From Flavobacterium quisquiliarum (GTDB lineage: Bacteria; Bacteroidota; Bacteroidia; Flavobacteriales; Flavobacteriaceae), in contig NZ_WWEM01000019.1 in assembly GCF_019308285.1 (NCBI RefSeq), forward strand, positions 62,001 to 126,000: a stretch of 64,000 bases of DNA, read 5' to 3'. The number at the start of each line of letters is the position of its first letter. Within the stretch, counting starts at the first letter, position 1. This document shows, in pieces, positions 60,309 to 64,000 of this stretch. The notes under the pieces were generated by a model. It ran no database searches. It was not told where the DNA came from and worked only from the letters and a program-made list of their open reading frames with translations. The position numbers and the translations under genes were made by a program.

Positions 60309-60836
60309 TTATTTGATGATTCCTGCACAGGCAACTCTTCCACCGGCATCTCCAGTTGGCTGGGTTGTAAAGTCATCTTTTCCTGCGTGCACAATTAGAC
60401 CTTTTCCAAGAATATCTTTGTTGCTGTCTCCGCATCCAATACACCATTCATCTGTAGTCAGCGTAATTGATCCGTTACCTTTTTCATCAGCGGTAAAGTT
60501 TCCGATATCTCCTTTATGATATTCTCCAACTCCCCATTTTCCATGTTTTTTGAAAGTAGGATTCCAGTGTCCACCAGCTGAACTTCCATCGGCAGCACTA
60601 CAATCTGCTTTTTCATGAATGTGAATAGCATGTACTCCAGGCTGTAACCCTGTTATTTTTGCAGTGACAGTAACTTTACCATTTTTTTCTGTAAAAACAG
60701 CTGTTCCGCCAACTTTGCTATTGCTTTTTGGTTCTAGAGCAACAGTTAGAGTTTTTGCGTCATTTGATTTGTTATTTGTCTTACAGCCAACGATTAAAGC
60801 TGTAATTATAGCGAAAGAAACGATTAGTTTTTTCAT
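60309..60836 (-). CDS. sodC: Cu/Zn superoxide dismutase lipoprotein
   Basis: The product has 175 residues from the ATG at 60836 (MKKLIVSF); an ATG four codons upstream is in-frame but less likely. Lipobox ALIVGC. Metal ligands: HAIHIHEKADCSA (two His, Cys), GGHWNP (His), GLIVHAGKDDFT (His); disulfide partner Cys in GRVACAGI. It removes superoxide in the periplasm. Monocistronic. Confidence 0.93.
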   Translation of the reverse strand: MKKLIVSFAIITALIVGCKTNNKSNDAKTLTVALEPKSNSKVGGTAVFTEKNGKVTVTAKITGLQPGVHAIHIHEKADCSAADGSSAGGHWNPTFKKHGKWGVGEYHKGDIGNFTADEKGNGSITLTTDEWCIGCGDSNKDILGKGLIVHAGKDDFTTQPTGDAGGRVACAGIIK

Positions 60837-61050
60837 ATTTACGGGCATTTTTAATTAAAGATTAAGTAAATTTAACATAAAATAACGGAATACTTTAACT
60901 CTAAAAGTTAAAAAAAAGTCAAACTATACGTTATAATTTAATATCGATTGAGCACAAAACCCAAAAAAAATGCTTAAATTCGTTATGGTTTCATTGTTCT
61001 TTTTTAGAAGCCATACTTTTCTAATTCATTCATTTTTAATATTTAAAGTC

Positions 61051-61488
61051 ATGATGAAAAAGATTTTTACTCTCGTTTTCTTAAGTTCTATATTGCTTTC
61101 TTGCAATACTGCTAAAAGTAAAAAAAGTGACAATGTTTCAAAACTTGACGGCACTTGGGAACTGAATTATATTACCGGCCCAAGAATTACCTTTGACGGC
61201 CTATTTCCTAATAAAAAACCAACAATCGTTTTTAATACAAAAGAAAATCAGGTTTCAGGAAACAACAGTTGTAATAACTATACAGGGAAACTTGTTGTCG
61301 ATGGAAACAAAATTGATTTTACACAGCCAATGGCAGTTACTAAAATGATGTGTCTGGATGGCGGTCAAGGAGAAACAACCTATATGAAAACGCTTCAAAA
61401 AATAACTTCTTACGATATTACAGATGATGGTAAGACTTTAAATTTTATTTCTGGAGATATTGCAATGATGCGCTTTACTAAAAAATAG
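61051..61488 (+). CDS. META-domain lipoprotein (HslJ-like)
   Basis: The product has 145 residues from the ATG at 61051; the upstream in-frame extension to 60970 would add 27 residues before the signal peptide and is rejected. Lipobox SILLSC. A META domain follows (LDGTWELNYITGPR, then NSCNNYTGKL, and TKMMCLDGGQGE, LNFISGDIAMMRF). Relatives such as HslJ are involved in heat/novobiocin response or are envelope proteins of unknown role. The next gene starts 4 bp after the stop, so it is an operon. Confidence 0.85.
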   Translation: MMKKIFTLVFLSSILLSCNTAKSKKSDNVSKLDGTWELNYITGPRITFDGLFPNKKPTIVFNTKENQVSGNNSCNNYTGKLVVDGNKIDFTQPMAVTKMMCLDGGQGETTYMKTLQKITSYDITDDGKTLNFISGDIAMMRFTKK

Positions 61489-61492
61489 TATT

Positions 61493-62008
61493 ATGAAAAC
61501 GAAACTATCTATTTTGATGTTATTTTTGGCTTTAAGCTTATCTGTTGCAGCACAGGAAAAAACAAAAAAAGAGCTTAAGCAGGAAAGAGAACTCGAAAAA
61601 CAAAAAGAGGTGCAATCACTTTTAGATACTCAAAATTTTGTTTTTGAAGCACAGAAAGTTACGCCACAAGGTGGTAGATTGATACAATTGGATTACAATA
61701 CTTATTTTCTAAAATTTAATACCGAAAATACCACTTGTGATCTTCCTTTTTTCGGTCGCGGTTATAATGTAGGATATAATAGTGATGGAGGCATTAAGTT
61801 CGAAGGAAAACCGGAAAACATTAAAATTGAGAATAAAAAGAAAAGCACAATTCTAAAGGCGACGGTTCGAGGCAAGAATGATGTTTATGATTTGTTTTTT
61901 ACCATTTTCTTTAACGGAACAGCTACACTCAATGTGAATAGTAATAATAGAGCCCCAATTTATTATGATGGATTAATAAGTGCTCCAAAAAAAGAAGTAA
62001 GTAAATAA
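61493..62008 (+). CDS. DUF4251-type exported protein
   Basis: The product has 171 residues: signal peptide (SLSVAAQ), a Lys/Glu-rich linker (KTKKELKQERELEKQKEVQ), then a beta domain of DUF4251 type (RLIQLDYNTYFLKF; LPFFGRGYNVGYNSDGG; VYDLFFTIFFNGTATLNV). Known in many Bacteroidetes, of unknown function. It follows the META lipoprotein gene with a 4-bp gap. Confidence 0.85.
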   Translation: MKTKLSILMLFLALSLSVAAQEKTKKELKQERELEKQKEVQSLLDTQNFVFEAQKVTPQGGRLIQLDYNTYFLKFNTENTTCDLPFFGRGYNVGYNSDGGIKFEGKPENIKIENKKKSTILKATVRGKNDVYDLFFTIFFNGTATLNVNSNNRAPIYYDGLISAPKKEVSK

Positions 62009-62050
62009 TGTAAAAACAATATAAATGTGCCTTAACTTCTTTGTTTTTAT

Positions 62051-62890
62051 ATGATAAAAAGAATTTTTAGGTTATTGGAGAAAAAAAGGCAAATCGGTTT
62101 GCTTTTCTTTTACGGAATATTTACATCTTATGCCCAGGATTTGGAACCAAGGGTTTATGCTAACGTTCCTAAAGATTTAAATGTAATTGCTGCAGGTTAT
62201 CTTTTCATGAACGGAAATGTACTTACAGATCCGTCGCTACCTATTACGGATTTTACACTTCATAGTCACAATCTAGCTATTAATTATATAAGGACATTTG
62301 GCTTGTCCAATAAACTGGCTCGTGTACAGGTTTCACTTCCTTATACTTTTATGGATGGCTCACAAACTAGAATAAACGGAGATGTTTTGACGGGCTCCCG
62401 AACTGGTTTCGCAGATATGAAAATCAGATTCGGAATCAATCTTTTGGGCTCGCCAGCTCTTGATAAATCAGAGTTTAGAAATTTTGAACAGAAAACTATT
62501 CTGGGAGTCAGTTTAGTAACTTCGGTGCCAACTGGAAAATATTATGACGATAAACAAGTAAATATAGGTACAAATCGTTGGGGATTTAAACTGGAAATTG
62601 GAGTTTCTAAACGTTTTGCCCATTTGTATGCTGAAGCTTATGCAGGAATTTGGTTTTATACAGATAATAATGACTTTATGGGAAAAAAGTTGGAGCAGAA
62701 ATCAACTTACAGTCTTCAGGCTCATGCAAGTTATTATTTCAAAAATCAAATGTGGGTTGGATTTAATACGAATTGGTTTTTTGGAGGAAAAACAATAACC
62801 GATGGTGTTGCTGATGATAGCCAGATTGATAATTGGCGAGTAGGAGGGACATTTTCTACGCCTATTGCAAAAGAAAGGTCAGTCAGTTAG
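62051..62890 (+). CDS. Outer-membrane transporter-like protein, 3' frameshifted
   Basis: The product has 279 residues as read. A signal peptide-like start (LLFFYGIFTSYAQ) is followed by beta-barrel strands resembling SphA/phenol MetA degradation-type porin-like proteins (LNVIAAGYLFMNGNVLTDPSLPI, RVQVSLPYTFMDGS, FADMKIRFGINLLG). The ORF stops in an artificial way: IAKERSVS, but the +1 frame at 62877 continues as GQSVRLQYHVGAYTNNGLNY and on to a stop at 62975, which is the expected barrel end. A one-base insertion near 62871-62876 (run AAAAGAAAGG) is likely: true pseudogene, sequencing error or slippage. Confidence 0.8.
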   Translation: MIKRIFRLLEKKRQIGLLFFYGIFTSYAQDLEPRVYANVPKDLNVIAAGYLFMNGNVLTDPSLPITDFTLHSHNLAINYIRTFGLSNKLARVQVSLPYTFMDGSQTRINGDVLTGSRTGFADMKIRFGINLLGSPALDKSEFRNFEQKTILGVSLVTSVPTGKYYDDKQVNIGTNRWGFKLEIGVSKRFAHLYAEAYAGIWFYTDNNDFMGKKLEQKSTYSLQAHASYYFKNQMWVGFNTNWFFGGKTITDGVADDSQIDNWRVGGTFSTPIAKERSVS

Positions 62891-62975
62891 ATTGCAATAT
62901 CATGTTGGAGCTTACACTAATAACGGACTTAATTATTACGCTTTATCTCTCGCATATCAATATTCATTTTTTTAG
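62877..62975 (+). other. Displaced C-terminal 32 codons of the outer-membrane transporter-like gene
   Basis: The +1 frame reads GQSVRLQYHV, then GLNYYALSLA and ends QYSFF followed by TAG at 62973-62975. Aromatic terminal Phe is typical of outer-membrane barrels, and this stretch has no start codon of its own. It is in-frame with the gene at 62051 only if one base is removed near 62871-62876. Confidence 0.75.
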
Positions 62976-63005
62976 TTTGATAAGTTTTAATGTGTTAAAA
63001 ATCAG

Positions 63006-63013
63006 TATATTTG
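63006..63013 (+). promoter_or_regulatory. -7 box before 160-residue exported protein gene
   Basis: TATATTTG fits TAnnTTTG, 44 bp before the ATG at 63057; TTTG lies 26 bp upstream, a bit far. Confidence 0.45.
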
Positions 63014-63056
63014 AGTAATGCATATTATTTTTTAAAACAAATTAAAAATTAGAACT

Positions 63057-63539
63057 ATGAAAAAATTAAGTCTTATTCTTATTATGGCCCTTGCCTCATT
63101 TTCATCTTATGCACAATCTTCTTTTAAAGAGGATGTAGATGTTTTACAAAGTGTTTACGGAAAATCGAAAAGTGAGCTGGTAAAACAGTATATGAATCTT
63201 TCAGATGCGCAATCTACGGCTTTTGCTAAAGTTTACGATGATTATGAAACACAGCGAAAAGCATTAGGTCAGACCAAATTTCAATTAATAAATGATTATG
63301 CCGCCAATTATGAAACTCTGACTGATGCTAAAGCAGATGAATTGGCGAAAGGAACTTTAAAAAATCATATTGCTTATGAAAAACTTTACTGTAAAACCTA
63401 TTCAAAAGCTAAAAAAGCGATAGGGGCAATTAATGCTGCAAAGTTCATTCAATTAGAAGTTTATTTGCAGACTATTATTAGAAGCGAAATATTAGAGGCT
63501 ATTCCGTTTATCGGAGAATTAGACAAATCAAAAGTTTAA
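63057..63539 (+). CDS. Exported helical protein, Spy-like size, unknown
   Basis: The product has 160 residues: signal peptide (ALASFSSYAQ) and a helical body (ELVKQYMNLSDAQSTAFAKVYDDYETQRKALGQ; NAAKFIQLEVYLQTIIRSEI). The helical pattern with LSDAQ...F..VYDDYE recalls the Spy/CpxP-like protein at 48450, though similarity is weak. Periplasmic; function unknown. It has its own promoter and terminator. Confidence 0.7.
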   Translation: MKKLSLILIMALASFSSYAQSSFKEDVDVLQSVYGKSKSELVKQYMNLSDAQSTAFAKVYDDYETQRKALGQTKFQLINDYAANYETLTDAKADELAKGTLKNHIAYEKLYCKTYSKAKKAIGAINAAKFIQLEVYLQTIIRSEILEAIPFIGELDKSKV

Positions 63540-63565
63540 TAAAATTTTACTATTGTATAAAACAG

Positions 63566-63600
63566 AAAAAGGCAGTTATTTCAAATAACTGCCTTTTTTT
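63566..63600. terminator. Terminator between exported protein and GH18 genes
   Basis: AAAAAGGCAGTTATT pairs with AATAACTGCCTTTTT across TCA; T-run seven long. Confidence 0.9.
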
Positions 63601-63616
63601 GTACTCTAAAACTAAG

Positions 63617-64000
63617 TTATTTAGCTGTTTTTACTTTGTAAATTTCGTTTACCATTCCGTCACGGAAACTGTCTAAAGTAAGTTCCCAAAACATGATACC
63701 ACCTAATTTTTTAGCTTTTACATATTCTGCTTTAGCTTTGATCGATTTAAGATCATCAGATGTTGCAAAAGTTTTAGTTGAAGCGTTGTACCAGTAAGGT
63801 GCTTTTGCTTTATCATCCCAGAAATATTTCCAGCCGTTTGGTTCTGTATAAGTTTTGCTGTAATCTTTAAAGTTAACGCCTTCAACGTGTTTTCCTGCCT
63901 GATATAATCCATTGTTAATGTTTTCAACATTAATCCATTGTCTAGTATAGAAAGCACCACCAATTACTAATTTCTCAGCCGGTACGCCTTGTTTTAATAA
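63617..64000 (-). CDS. Glycoside hydrolase family 18 (chitinase-like), C-terminal part (5' end outside window)
   Basis: The 127 visible residues are the end of a GH18 barrel: LLKQGVPAEKLVIGGAFYTRQW, WKYFWDDKAKAPYWYNAS, then KKLGGIMFWELTLDS (beta8, substrate Trp) and a short tail to TAK. The frame is open to base 64000. The catalytic DxxDxDxE motif lies beyond the window, so activity is unverified. It probably degrades chitin or a related GlcNAc polymer; it fits the sulfatase at the other end. Confidence 0.85.
   Translation of the reverse strand, partial: LLKQGVPAEKLVIGGAFYTRQWINVENINNGLYQAGKHVEGVNFKDYSKTYTEPNGWKYFWDDKAKAPYWYNASTKTFATSDDLKSIKAKAEYVKAKKLGGIMFWELTLDSFRDGMVNEIYKVKTAK

Noticed and set aside
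62833..63018. 61-codon ORF overlapping the end of the outer-membrane gene
   Set aside because: It is an unrelated frame; the real continuation is the +1 frame ending at 62975.
63718..63963. 81-codon minus-strand ORF at the right end
   Set aside because: It is another frame of the GH18 gene, which is open through this whole region.

Overview
The window is chromosomal DNA of a flavobacterium, most likely genus Flavobacterium. The base composition is AT-rich, promoters show the Bacteroidetes -7 box TAnnTTTG, starts follow A-rich leaders rather than strong Shine-Dalgarno sites, TonB-dependent receptors are numerous (including an Oar-like one), and the tmRNA encodes the tag GENNYALAA. I see no insertion sequence, prophage, CRISPR array, tRNA or rRNA gene. 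Both window ends cut genes: an arylsulfatase at the left and a GH18 chitinase-like gene at the right.

Region by region. 0-5 kb: end of an arylsulfatase, then a MocR-type regulator divergent from a TonB receptor. 5-9.5 kb: a SAM-I riboswitch leads into a 31-codon ORF and a TlpA-type thioredoxin lipid-side protein; a NifS-like aminotransferase flanked by two copies of a palindromic repeat follows, then a cupin. 9.5-16 kb: Oar-like receptor, a two-component system, a bestrophin. 16-21 kb: polysaccharide deacetylase, a multi-PAS kinase with its own receiver protein, two small genes. 21-31 kb: a dense accessory block of redox enzymes (two SDRs, an exported VOC-SnoaL fusion, aldo/keto reductase, old yellow enzyme, DsrE protein, nucleoside deaminase) mixed with Crp/Fnr, TetR and two AraC regulators. 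A perfect FNR-type palindrome lies between the Crp/Fnr gene and the first SDR, and the TetR gene shares an upstream motif with the second SDR.

31-45.6 kb is mostly housekeeping: P-loop kinase, tmRNA, serine hydrolase, a saccharopine/alanine dehydrogenase-like enzyme, fumarase, a structured intergenic element near fumC, a beta-barrel TonB receptor, ArsC-like protein, CPBP protease, a MenE-like ligase, an RsmB-like methyltransferase and Kup. 45.7-53 kb: a low-complexity lipoprotein, a Ycf48-like propeller, an ECF sigma/anti-sigma/Spy-like operon, an SRPBCC protein, a MazG-like hydrolase and IlvE. 53.5-64 kb: MnmD, an OxyR-Dps divergent pair with the two OxyR redox cysteines at the E. coli positions, a SulP transporter next to a beta-carbonic anhydrase (probable bicarbonate handling), a LETM1-like protein, Cu/Zn SOD, small envelope proteins, one outer-membrane gene with a 3' frameshift, and the GH18 end.

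The most unusual signals are non-coding: the riboswitch plus micro-ORF, three stop-to-stop palindromic elements with a terminator nested inside an outer inverted repeat (34.8, 37.0 and 42.2 kb), the pair of repeats around the NifS-like gene, the structured element at 36.44 kb, and the FNR-type and TetR-type operator candidates.
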